Assembly: GCA_036583965.1 (NCBI GenBank)
Contig: JAZBQD010000019.1
Location: forward strand, 2,781,006-2,845,005
DNA from: Prunella strophiata
Taxonomy: Eukaryota > Chordata > Aves > Passeriformes > Prunellidae
Length of the DNA stretch: 64,000 nt
Direction: 5' to 3'
Under the pieces are notes generated by a model. It saw only the letters and a list, made by a program, of their open reading frames with translations, did not search any database and was not told where the DNA came from. The position numbers and the translations under genes are program-made. The first letter of the stretch is position 1. Each line of letters opens with the position of its first letter. Of this stretch, positions 1 through 10,070 are shown piece by piece.

Positions 1-201
1 AGCGCGGCGCGGAGCGGCTGCGGGCGGCGGGGCGGGCGGGCGCGGGCAGCCGCCTCCTCTTCCTCCTCCTCCTCCTGCTCCGCCGCTTCCTCCTCCTCCT
101 CGCCGCGGCTCGGCCGCTCGTAGCCGCCGCTGCCCGTAGCCGCCGGCTTGGCCGGGCAGGTGCCGAGCGCCCTGCGGCGAGCCGGGCTCGGGGTAATCCA
201 T
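1..201 (-). CDS. Possible 5' coding end of an unidentified gene (partial)
   Basis: On the minus strand an ATG at 201-199 has G at -3 and G at +4, a good context, and the frame stays open for 67 codons to the window edge. The translated start is MDYPEPGSPQGARHLPG, then a Gly/Arg-rich stretch and a Pro/Ala-rich stretch. I do not recognise the protein. Low-complexity GC-rich DNA rarely contains stop codons, so an open frame here is weak evidence and the segment could equally be 5' untranslated sequence. If it is real, the gene body lies to the left of the window and the minisatellite block lies just upstream of its promoter. Confidence 0.25.
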   Translation of the reverse strand, partial: MDYPEPGSPQGARHLPGQAGGYGQRRLRAAEPRRGGGGSGGAGGGGGRGGGCPRPPAPPPAAAPRRA

Positions 202-440
202 GCCGCAGCGCGCCCTGCCCGGCGGGGCCGCCTGGCCTCGCCCCGCCCGCCCCGCGCCCGCCCGCTCCGCCCCGCTCGCTCCGCTCGGCTCGGCTCGGCT
301 CCGCTCGGCCCCGCTCGGCTCGGCTCGCCTCGGCCCGGCCGCGCTGCCGCAGCCGCCGCCGGCTCCGAGCGGGCGGGGGCGGCGCCGCTTCGTCACGCGC
401 GGCGCGACGCGAACGGGGGCGGAGCGGGGCGGGGCACGGC
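1..440. promoter_or_regulatory. CpG island, likely promoter or first-exon region
   Basis: Very high GC with dense CpG throughout, including CTCC/GGAGG runs at 50-105 and pentamer-like GGCTC repeats at about 285-330. Such a segment in a bird genome is typical of a housekeeping or developmental promoter and first exon. Direction is uncertain; the best start codon visible is on the minus strand (199-201). The island runs without a break into the CpG-rich 10-bp array that starts at 441. The left edge is cut by the window. Confidence 0.7.
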
Positions 441-2983
441 ACGGAACGGCACGGAACGGCACGGAACGGCACGGAACGGCACGGAACGGCACGGAACGGC
501 ACGGAACGGCACGGAACGGCACGGAACGGCACGGAACGGCACGGAACGGCACGGAACGGCACGGAACGGCACGGAACGGCACGGAACGGCACGGAACGGC
601 ACGGAACGGCACGGAACGGCACGGAACGGCACGGAACGGCACGGAACGGCACGGAACGGCACGGAACGGCACGGAACGGCACGGAACGGCACGGAACGGC
701 ACGGAACGGCACGGAACGGCACGGAACGGCACGGAACGGCACGGAACGGCACGGAACGGCACGGAACGGCACGGAACGGCACGGAACGGCACGGAACGGC
801 ACGGAACGGCACGGAACGGCACGGAACGGCACGGAACGGCACGGAACGGCACGGAACGGCACGGAACGGCACGGAACGGCACGGAACGGCACGGAACGGC
901 ACGGAACGGCACGGAACGGCACGGAACGGCACGGAACGGCACGGAACGGCACGGAACGGCACGGAACGGCACGGAACGGCACGGAACGGCACGGAACGGC
1001 ACGGAACGGCACGGAACGGCACGGAACGGCACGGAACGGCACGGAACGGCACGGAACGGCACGGAACGGCACGGAACGGCACGGAACGGCACGGAACGGC
1101 ACGGAACGGCACGGAACGGCACGGAACGGCACGGAACGGCACGGAACGGCACGGAACGGCACGGAACGGCACGGAACGGCACGGAACGGCACGGAACGGC
1201 ACGGAACGGCACGGAACGGCACGGAACGGCACGGAACGGCACGGAACGGCACGGAACGGCACGGAACGGCACGGAACGGCACGGAACGGCACGGAACGGC
1301 ACGGAACGGCACGGAACGGCACGGAACGGCACGGAACGGCACGGAACGGCACGGAACGGCACGGAACGGCACGGAACGGCACGGAACGGCACGGAACGGC
1401 ACGGAACGGCACGGAACGGCACGGAACGGCACGGAACGGCACGGAACGGCACGGAACGGCACGGAACGGCACGGAACGGCACGGAACGGCACGGAACGGC
1501 ACGGAACGGCACGGAACGGCACGGAACGGCACGGAACGGCACGGAACGGCACGGAACGGCACGGAACGGCACGGAACGGCACGGAACGGCACGGAACGGC
1601 ACGGAACGGCACGGAACGGCACGGAACGGCACGGAACGGCACGGAACGGCACGGAACGGCACGGAACGGCACGGAACGGCACGGAACGGCACGGAACGGC
1701 ACGGAACGGCACGGAACGGCACGGAACGGCACGGAACGGCACGGAACGGCACGGAACGGCACGGAACGGCACGGAACGGCACGGAACGGCACGGAACGGC
1801 ACGGAACGGCACGGAACGGCACGGAACGGCACGGAACGGCACGGAACGGCACGGAACGGCACGGAACGGCACGGAACGGCACGGAACGGCACGGAACGGC
1901 ACGGAACGGCACGGAACGGCACGGAACGGCACGGAACGGCACGGAACGGCACGGAACGGCACGGAACGGCACGGAACGGCACGGAACGGCACGGAACGGC
2001 ACGGAACGGCACGGAACGGCACGGAACGGCACGGAACGGCACGGAACGGCACGGAACGGCACGGAACGGCACGGAACGGCACGGAACGGCACGGAACGGC
2101 ACGGAACGGCACGGAACGGCACGGAACGGCACGGAACGGCACGGAACGGCACGGAACGGCACGGAACGGCACGGAACGGCACGGAACGGCACGGAACGGC
2201 ACGGAACGGCACGGAACGGCACGGAACGGCACGGAACGGCACGGAACGGCACGGAACGGCACGGAACGGCACGGAACGGCACGGAACGGCACGGAACGGC
2301 ACGGAACGGCACGGAACGGCACGGAACGGCACGGAACGGCACGGAACGGCACGGAACGGCACGGAACGGCACGGAACGGCACGGAACGGCACGGAACGGC
2401 ACGGAACGGCACGGAACGGCACGGAACGGCACGGAACGGCACGGAACGGCACGGAACGGCACGGAACGGCACGGAACGGCACGGAACGGCACGGAACGGC
2501 ACGGAACGGCACGGAACGGCACGGAACGGCACGGAACGGCACGGAACGGCACGGAACGGCACGGAACGGCACGGAACGGCACGGAACGGCACGGAACGGC
2601 ACGGAACGGCACGGAACGGCACGGAACGGCACGGAACGGCACGGAACGGCACGGAACGGCACGGAACGGCACGGAACGGCACGGAACGGCACGGAACGGC
2701 ACGGAACGGCACGGAACGGCACGGAACGGCACGGAACGGCACGGAACGGCACGGAACGGCACGGAACGGCACGGAACGGCACGGAACGGCACGGAACGGC
2801 ACGGAACGGCACGGAACGGCACGGAACGGCACGGAACGGCACGGAACGGCACGGAACGGCACGGAACGGCACGGAACGGCACGGAACGGCACGGAACGGC
2901 ACGGAACGGCACGGAACGGCACGGAACGGCACGGAACGGCACGGAACGGCACGGAACGGCACGGAACGGCACGGAACGGCACG
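441..2983. repeat. Perfect decamer array (ACGGAACGGC), 254 copies
   Basis: From 441 to 2980 the unit ACGGAACGGC repeats 254 times with no visible substitution or indel; a partial copy follows to 2983. The decamer is two related pentamers (GGAAC and GGCAC). This fits descent from the pentameric GGCTC/GGCAC-like sequence in the adjacent CpG island. Each unit holds two CpGs, so the array adds about 508 CpG sites. No frame on either strand contains a stop. The long open frames across it are repeat artefacts. Confidence 0.97.
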
Positions 2984-4094
2984 TGTGTGACAGGGAGTGT
3001 AACACTGAGTGTGTGACAGGGTGTGACATGAATGTGTGACATAGCATGTGACACTGAGAGTGTGACACTGTGAGTGTGTGACAGAGACAGTGTGTGACAC
3101 TGAGAGTGTGACAGTGACACTGAGTGTGTGACATAGTGTGTAACACAGTGAGTGTGACAGAGACAGTGTGTGACACTGAGAGTGTGACAGTGACACTGAG
3201 TGTGTGACATAGTGTGTAACACAGTGAGTGACAGAGACAGTGACACTGTGTGACACGCTCAGACACAGTGTGTGACACTGAGAGTGTGACAGTGACACTG
3301 AGTGTGTGTGACATAGTGTGTAACACAGTGTGACAGAGACAGTGTGTGACACTGTGTGACATGCTCAGACAGTGTGTGACACTGAGAGTGTGACAGTGAC
3401 ACTGAGTGTGTGACATAGTGTGTAACACAGTGTGACAGAGACAGTGTGTGACACTGAGAGTGTGACAGTGACACTGAGTGTGTGTGACATAGTGTGTAAC
3501 ACAGTGAGTGTGACAGAGACAGTGTGTGACACGCTCAGACAAAGTGTGTGACACTGAGAGTGTGACACTGTGAGTGTGTGACAGAGACAGTGACACTGAG
3601 TGTGTGTGACATAGTGTGTAACACAGTGAGTGACAGAGACAGTGTGTGACACTGAGAGTGTGACAGTGACACTGAGTGTGTGACATAGTGTGTGACACTG
3701 AGAGTGTGACAGTGACACTGAGTGTGTGTGACATAGTGTGTAACACAGTGTGACAGAGACAGTGACACTGTGTGACACGCTCAGACACAGTGTGTGACAC
3801 TGAGAGTGTGACAGTGACACTGAGTGTGTGACATAGCATGTAACGAGTGTGACAGCATGTGACAGCATGGGACATTGTGTGTGACAGAGACACCATGTGA
3901 CACTGTGACATAGTGTGTGACATGGTGAGTGTGTGACAGTGTGTGTGACACTGACAGTGTGTGACATTGCATGTGGCACAGAGTGTAGCACTGTGTGACA
4001 CTCACAAACACAATGTGTGACATCTTCAGACACAGAATGTCACACGCTGCGTGTGACATAGTGTGTGACACTGTGACGTGCTCAGAGAGTGTAA
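2984..4094. repeat. GTGTGACA-based minisatellite with higher-order structure
   Basis: Degenerate tandem array built from GTGTGACA, CACTGAGA, CAGTGACA and CATAGTGTGTAACACAG blocks. These combine into longer units of roughly 100 bp that recur with changes (compare 3100-3240, 3290-3420 and 3440-3540). It directly abuts the decamer array, with no unique DNA between them. The right part (3830-4094) is more diverged. The minus strand is stop-free over most of it, giving Ser/His/Val/Thr/Leu-rich artefact frames. Confidence 0.93.
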
Positions 4095-4335
4095 AACTGT
4101 GTGACACCCTCAGACACAGCCTGTGTCCCTGGGTGTGTGTGACACCCTCGGTCACAGCCTGTGTCCCTATCTGTGACACCCCCAGGTCTGTGTGTGACAC
4201 CCTCAGTCACAGCCTGTGTCCCTGTGTGTGTGTGACACCCTCAGTCACAGCCTGTGTCCCTGTGTGTGTGTGACACCCTCGGTCACAGCCTGTGTCCCTG
4301 TCCCTGTGTGTGTGTGACACCCCCAGGTCTGTGTG
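4095..4335. repeat. 38-bp-family minisatellite
   Basis: Units of about 38 bp follow the pattern GTGACACCCTCGGTCACAGC, then CTGTGTCCCTGTGTGTGT. Around five copies of variable length occur, some with a CCCAGGTCTGTG variant. It grades out of the GTGTGACA array and shares its GTGTGACA core, so it looks like a derivative family. Confidence 0.85.
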
Positions 4336-4699
4336 AGACCCCTCAGACCCAGCCCATGGGGTTGTGGCTCCATGCCTGACCCCAAGCCACCCCCTGTGTG
4401 TGTGACACCCCAAAATCCCACCCTGCTGCCTCATGGCCGTGGTGATGGCCTGAAACCCTGTGTGGGTGACACCCTGTGACAGCCTGGGGCTGTGTCACAA
4501 CAGCCCAGGACACCTGAGACCCCTGACACACACCCTGCAGCCTGGTGTGTGCCCCAAAACACAGCCCATGGCTCCTGACACAGCCCTCTGTGATGTGACC
4601 AACAACACCCAGACACGGGGCTGTCCCCATGAGGGTGACAGATGCTCTTAAAGCACTTTGTGTGTGGGACACATCCTACAGCTCCAGGGGGGTGAGACA
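4336..4699. other. Diverged flank of minisatellite block
   Basis: GC-rich DNA with isolated remnants of the GTGTGACACCC motif (for example near 4396 and 4462) and many CCCTGACAC-like words. It looks like decayed minisatellite. No gene seen. Confidence 0.5.
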
Positions 4700-5172
4700 A
4701 CCCCAAAACTCCTCCTGATGCCTCTTGGGGGGTACCTGACACCCCTGAAACTTATCCTGCTGCTTTGTGGGGTTCCTGACACCCCCAAAAGTCATCCTGC
4801 TGCCTTGTGGGGTTCCTGATACCCCCCAAAACTCATCCTGCTGCCTTGTGGGGTTCCTGATATCCCCAAAACTCATCCTGATGCCTCTTGGAGGGTACCT
4901 GACACCCCTGAAACTTATCCTGCTGCCTTGTGGGGTTCCTGATACCCCCAAAATTCATCCTGCTGCCTTGTGGGGTTCCTGATACCCCCAAAACTCCTCC
5001 TGCTGCCTTGTGGGGTTCCTGATACCCCCAAAACTCATCCTGCTGTCTTGTGGGGCTCCTGACACCCCTGAAACACCTCCTGCTGCTTTGTGGGGTTCCT
5101 GATATCCCCAAAACTCATCCTGCTGCCTTGTGAGGTTCCTGATACCCCCAGAACTCCTCCTGCTGTCACCCT
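4700..5172. repeat. 40-bp minisatellite, about 12 units
   Basis: Repeated unit of about 40 bp: CTGCTGCCTTGTGGGGTTCC, then TGATACCCCCAAAACTCATC. Variant units (GATGCCTCTTGG...GGTACCTGACACCCCTGAAAC) occur at about 4718 and 4881, which suggests a higher-order period of about four units. Copies differ by substitutions and by 1-2 bp indels in the C run. The short frames across it are artefacts. Confidence 0.92.
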
Positions 5173-5811
5173 GCACAGGAGCACGGGGTCAACAACCTGC
5201 AGTCACCCTGGTGTGAGAGAAACCCCACTCCCCCAAATTCTCACTATGCCCCCCAAAAGTGAAAAAGGTGGGGTTCACCTGTGCTTGTTTGTGTGTGGGA
5301 GAGACAGAAAGCTGCTTCCACCCCCAGTGCACGCCTGGTAATCAGCAGGAGAGGGTGTTGAAATGCTTATCTGTGTGATAACACACCTGGCAGCCCGAGA
5401 GCAGAGGGAGGGTTCCCAGGATTTACACCTGGGTGGGACAACTCCCCGTCCCAACACACCCCCAGAGCTGCCGAGGGGCAGCCATGGATCAGCTCCAGGG
5501 TGCCAGCTCCCCCCCAGCACCCTTTCCCATGGGCTGAGAGCTGGTGTGGGAAGGAGAGACTCCCAGAAACACACCCTGGCTTACTGGGGTGGGGTCACCT
5601 GTTTATGAGACACCCCCTCCCACTTTTTGCAACATGCCCAGCAGGGAGGAGGGCAGAGTGATACTGCTGTCTTGGGGACAGCTGGATGGGCAGGGAGGTG
5701 ATACCTGCACCTCTGTCCCCCCTGGGTGTGCAGTGTCCCCACACACACATCACAGCCAGGCCACTGCTGCTCTGTGCCCACGAGCCAGACACACCCTGCA
5801 GAAACATGGAA
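5173..5811. other. No gene seen; single-copy-looking DNA
   Basis: Moderately GC-rich sequence without tandem structure, recognisable transposon or convincing coding frame. Confidence 0.4.
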
Positions 5812-6595
5812 TCCTTTAGGATGGAAAAGAACCCCAAGACCATCGAGTCCCCACCTTGTCACCCAGCCCAGAGCCATGTCCAGTCCTTCCTTAGACATCT
5901 CCAGGGATGGGGACTCCAACATTTCCCTGGAGAGACCATTCCAGTGCCTGACAAGCCCTTCTGTGAGGAAATCCTGCCTAAAATCCAACATAAACCCTCT
6001 CTGGAATGACTTGAGGCTGTTTCCCCTTGTCCTGTCCCTGTTCCCTGGGAGCAGAGCCTGACCCCCCTGGCTGTCCCCTCCTGGCAGGAGCTGTGCAGAG
6101 CCACAAGGGTCCCCCTGAGCCTCCTTTGCTCCAGGCTGAGCCCCTTCCCAGCTCCCTCAGGGATTCTCCAGCCCCTTCCCAGCTCCCTCAGGAATTCTCC
6201 AGCCCCTTCCCAGCTCCCTCAGGAATTCTCCAGCCCCTTCCCAGCTCCCTCAGGAATTCTCCATTCCCTTCCCAGCTCCCTCAGCCTCTCCTGGTGCTCC
6301 AGACCCTTCCCTGGACACTCTCCAGCCCCTCAGTGTCTTGTTCCAAGGATCCCAAAATTGTCCCCAGGGCTGGAGGTGCCTCAGCAGTGCCAGCACAGGG
6401 GACAGGCACTGCCCTGCTCCTGTGCCCACTCTGTGGCTGGTACTCTTTGGCCTCTTTGCCCACCTGGGCACACCCTGGCTCACGTTCACCCAGCACCTCC
6501 AGATCCTTTTGCACAGGGCAGTTCTCCAGCCTGGAGCAGTCCATGGGGTTGTTGTGACCAACAGCCTGGCAGGGGCTGTAGCTGTGCACTGATTG
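5812..6595 (-). mobile_element. CR1 retrotransposon fragment (3' part)
   Basis: Read on the minus strand, this has the order typical of the avian CR1 3' region. A block near the 2-kb-type 3' end ('gtgcctcagcagtgccag' side) is followed by the GGAGGGGACAGCCAGG-like segment at about 6075-6095, the 'ccattccagtgcctgac' segment at 5937-5953 and a diverged terminus at about 5812-5850. It is 5'-truncated like most CR1 copies. A 31-bp internal repeat (6139-6285) lies inside it. Confidence 0.8.
6139..6285. repeat. 31-bp VNTR inside CR1
   Basis: Five near-identical copies of a 31-bp unit containing CCCTTCCCAGCTCCCTCAGG plus AATTCTCCAG. The CR1 copy at 23.94 kb shows only two such units, so unit number varies between copies of the family. 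Confidence 0.9.
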
Positions 6596-6974
6596 CACCC
6601 CCAGCCCCACCTTCCCACACCTGCACACCTTCCCTAGGGCAAGAACAGGGGAAAGGGGATGGCTGGAATTCACCTCTGCCTGTGAATTACCCTGTGCTGG
6701 CTTATGGTGGGAAAGACATTAAAAAAAAGACAGCTAATGTGTGTGTGTGAGTGTCCTGTACATCCTTGTGTCCCCACCCCTCAAAGTCTGTGTGTGTGAT
6801 TCTCCTGAATTTTCAGCAAAACCCCTCCACAGCCTCCACTGTCAGTTGTGGGGGAAAAAAACCAGGGTACAGAGTATGAGTTCCCTAATTCCCCCTTCTC
6901 CCACACATCCTGCTCGTCTCCATCCTCCAGCCTGGTTACCCTCCCTTTTTCAAAACAAACGAAAAAGGGGGAGA
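6596..6974. other. Segment left of a probable LTR, ending in a polypurine tract
   Basis: It ends with AAAAAGGGGGAGA (6962-6974) directly before a TGTTGTAATG start. This resembles the polypurine tract that primes plus-strand synthesis next to a retroviral 3' LTR. The rest shows no recognisable retroviral coding sequence, so it may be decayed internal sequence or chance purine-rich target DNA. Confidence 0.35.
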
Positions 6975-7549
6975 TGTTGTAATGTATTTCTAGATTTTGT
7001 AATGGTTTGGTTTTGTATGCCCTTATTTTCCTCAAATGGTTTATCCCAGATTGTATCCCCCCACTCTAAACCATTCCCAGCTCCCTGCCCTGGCTCTCTG
7101 TCAATCACTCAGCATCCCATCCCAAGTTCTGGAAAGTTCAGTCCAAGTCGTTGTGTGATCAGTCAGAGGCCAAGGTTCAACCCCTCAGGTGTTACCCTAT
7201 CTGCCATCCCAAATGTCCATATTTTAGTGTCCATCCCTTGGGATTCTTTAGTGGCCAGTGGACACTTTTTGGTGTCCACCTCCCTTTCAATGTAACCTTG
7301 GCACCTCTCCTGGTGCTCTGAGCATGAGTCCCCCTGAGGTGCAGGAGCTCCCGTGATCTCCTGAATAAAACCTTGGATTAACCCTTGCTGAGAGTCGGCC
7401 CCTTTCCTTCACTGGTGTCCCCTGAGTCTCCTGTGCTGCTGGGCAAACAGCCTGGCTGCCATCCGTGCCCTGGGGCACTGCTGAGTGCCCCACTGCTGTC
7501 TGCTGTGCCAGGGCTGGCCGGGGTGGCACCCAAAGGGACAGAGGACTCA
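6975..7549 (+). mobile_element. Probable retroviral LTR (plus orientation)
   Basis: It starts TGTTGTAATG right after a polypurine tract and carries AATAAA at 7364-7369. A GC-rich R/U5-like segment follows, ending near ...GGGACAGAGGACTCACA (about 7549). The right boundary is uncertain and I find no target-site duplication. No partner LTR or gag/pol/env sequence was found nearby. It could be a 3' LTR with a remnant of internal DNA, or a solo LTR with an eroded edge. Confidence 0.5.
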
Positions 7550-8317
7550 CAATCCAGCATGTGCTGGATGTCCAAAAATAGGCTTGTGCTCCACCTCCTA
7601 CGTTCTCTTTCAGCTGGGGAATCCTGTTAATGGAGTGTGTTAAAACCCACAGAGAGGCCAGACTGAGTTCAGGCTGGAAGGGGAGGTGAAGCTTTTAAAG
7701 CTGCTCGCTGCTGCTGTGGTGTTTCCCTGAGTCATGAAAATCCTGCTGAAACCCTGCACAGGGATCCTTGGATGCATCAGCAGCTCTTTGCAGCCCTAAA
7801 AGCTCCAAGAACATTGAGAATTCAACTGAAGGAGCTCTGAGCGTGCCTCTTCTGCCTTTCCAAATGGAGAGAGAGGGAAAAAGAGAGGAGACAAACAAGG
7901 AACGAGCAAGAAGGCAGGGGAGGAGGCTGTGCCGGGGTGTTTGGCCCCATTGTTTTAGCAACGGGGACATGATCTGTTTGTTTAACTTATCTTTTGCATT
8001 TCTAATGAGCTGCATGAGGTAACCTCACCCTGAAGCCTTGTCCCAGATTTTTCTCCACAGTGGGGAAGAAGAAGGGAGTGTTTCATTATGTTGTGGATTG
8101 ATTTTTAGACACAGATTGTGGGATTCTCACTTTTTATCCCCATTTCCATCAATGCCAGTGTGATTTCAACATCTTTTCTCCTCTGACAAGTGTTTCACCT
8201 TTCATGCCATCCTACTCACATTCTCCTTCCTTTTTCTCCTTGTCTGAGATCAAGGGAAGATTTTCCAAATGAGCAAGGGGCACTCCAAATTTCTTTACCT
8301 GTCTTATGTGTTCTTTC
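7550..8317. other. No gene seen
   Basis: No tandem repeat, recognisable transposon or convincing coding frame in this interval. Confidence 0.4.
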
Positions 8318-8690
8318 AGATCATGGAATAGTTTGGGTTGGGAGGGAAATTCAAGATTATTTTGTTCCACCCCCTGCCATGGCAGGGACACCTTCCACTA
8401 TCCCAGGCTGCTCCAAGCCTGGCCTTGGACACTTCCAGGGATCCAGGGGCAGCCACTGCTGCTTTGGGAATTCCAGCCCAGCCTCTCTCCACCCTCCCAG
8501 CCAGGAATTCCCAATTCCCAATCTCCCATCCATCCCTGCCCTCTGGCACTGGGAGCCATTCCCTGTGTCCTGTTCCTCCATCCCTTGTCCCCAGTCCCTC
8601 TCCAGCTCTCCTGGAGCCCCTTCAGGCCCTGCCAGGGTCTCTGAGCTCTCCCTGGAGCCTTCTCCTCTCCAGGATGAAGAATCATTGACT
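8318..8690 (-). mobile_element. CR1 fragment (3' end)
   Basis: On the minus strand it reads as the CR1 3' region: GAGAAGGCTCCAGGGAGAGC, then the 'gagagctggagagggactgg' block, a GATTGGGAATTGGGAATTCC block, the 'ggccaggcttgg' block, 'aaggtgtccctgccatggca' and a diverged terminus near 8320. It is the same subfamily as the copy at 18.54-19.02 kb, which lies in the opposite orientation. Confidence 0.85.
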
Positions 8691-8715
8691 TAATTGAGCA
8701 CCAGATGTTCCTCAC

Positions 8716-8716
<1 letters not shown>

Positions 8717-8774
<58 letters not shown>
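8717..8774. repeat. (ATC)n microsatellite
   Basis: About 19 perfect trinucleotide units lie just downstream (on the plus strand) of the CR1 fragment. Poly-Ile and poly-Met frames across it are artefacts. Confidence 0.97.
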
Positions 8775-8831
8775 AGCTGAACCACAGCACAGAGAGTTGT
8801 GATGTGACTGTTCTTCCTTGGAGATCTGTGA

Positions 8832-9031
8832 GGACACATGGCCTCAAAACCAGTTTATCAAAGGCAAAATTAAGGGAACTCCAGAGCCTGGAGCCCCTCC
8901 TGAAGGATTTCTGATGGATTTCACTTTGATTTTGGGAGGTCTTGGCTGGTGTGAATGATGTTGGAAGCCCAGACTTCTCTCATTTGAGCTCAAAAATGGA
9001 CTATTTCCCCTTTTTTACTTCTGGCAGCTCT
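8832..9031. repeat. Dispersed duplication, copy A
   Basis: A 200-bp segment nearly identical to 13546-13755. Both share GGACACATGGCCTCAAAACC at the left and TTACTTCTGGCAGCTCT at the right, with a few substitutions and a small gap near 8945. It is not CR1 or any repeat I recognise. Confidence 0.9.
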
Positions 9032-9344
9032 GAGCTCACAGATGTGGAGGAATTTGAAACTTTCTGGCATGACATGGGACTGGGGTCCATCAGCACAGAG
9101 TTACATGAAATGAAAAATAAGACCAGAAGTATAAATTTTATTTGCCATCAGAAGAGGAAATTTTCCTTTGAGTGGAATAAATGTGGAAGTCTTAAAGCCA
9201 AGTTACCTTTATTTTGAAAAGTCATTTATAGAGCACTGTGAATTTCCATACAGGCCCCTTCCAACTCAGGATATTCTATCCTGTGATAAAGAGTGGTGGA
9301 TCCTGGGATCCTTCTATAATGAGACCTTCATAGAAGACTTCCAC
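9032..9344. other. No gene seen
   Basis: AT-richer DNA between the duplicated segment and the 9-bp array. No recognisable feature. Confidence 0.4.
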
Positions 9345-9702
9345 ATTATTGATATTATTGATATTATTGATATTATTGATATTATTGATATTATTGATAT
9401 TATTGATATTATTGATATTATTGATATTATTGATATTATTGATATTATTGATATTATTGATATTATTGATATTATTGATATTATTGATATTATTGATATT
9501 ATTGATATTATTGATATTATTGATATTATTGATATTATTGATATTATTGATATTATTGATATTATTGATATTATTGATATTATTGATATTATTGATATTA
9601 TTGATATTATTGATATTATTGATATTATTGATATTATTGATATTATTGATATTATTGATATTATTGATATTATTGATATTATTGATATTATTGATATTAT
9701 TG
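9345..9702. repeat. ATTATTGAT 9-bp array I, about 40 copies
   Basis: About 40 perfect copies of the 9-bp unit. Because 9 is a multiple of 3, open frames appear as Asp-Ile-Ile, Leu-Leu-Ile or Ile-Asn-Asn repeats. These are artefacts. The same unit forms the larger array at 10071-11071. Confidence 0.97.
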
Positions 9703-9823
9703 TACAATTTACCTTTAGTTCTAGTTATAAGTGTATTTTCATTTATATATCTATAATTTATATAGTTATATATTTATATAGATATATTGTATAGTTATTT
9801 TTTATTTTTTATTTTTATTTTAC

Positions 9824-9854
<31 letters not shown>

Positions 9855-10070
9855 TTTATTTTTTATTGTTTATTTTTTAATGGTTTTCTCTCTGCAGAAT
9901 TAATACAGTTGGGAATTTCCTGGGAAAGAGGTAAGGAGGTCCATGAGAAGCTCCTAAGGATCTCCCTTTGTGCAAGAGGAAAAGAAAAAGTAATGAGAAT
10001 GTGTGTCACTGAAAGAATAATGCCCTGCAAATCATCTCTGAATGCTCACTGATTTTTTAATGTTACTTTT
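9703..10070. other. AT-rich spacer between the two 9-bp arrays
   Basis: Contains TA-rich sequence (9740-9795) and a T-rich simple repeat of TTTTTATTTT type at 9796-9882. Unique-looking DNA follows. No gene seen. Confidence 0.7.

Noticed and set aside
148..3039. Open frames of over 900 codons on the plus strand across the decamer array
   Set aside because: They exist only because the 10-bp unit contains no stop in any frame. The codons simply repeat the unit and the ends fall in flanking minisatellite.
393..4001. A 1,202-codon minus-strand open frame
   Set aside because: It runs through two unrelated tandem arrays and encodes only their repeats. There is no domain or splice context.
441..5172. 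CRISPR-like repeat array
   Set aside because: Repeats are contiguous without unique spacers and the DNA is clearly avian; these are minisatellites.
8398..8914. Frames with runs of methionine or isoleucine
   Set aside because: Produced by the (ATC)n microsatellite next to CR1 sequence.
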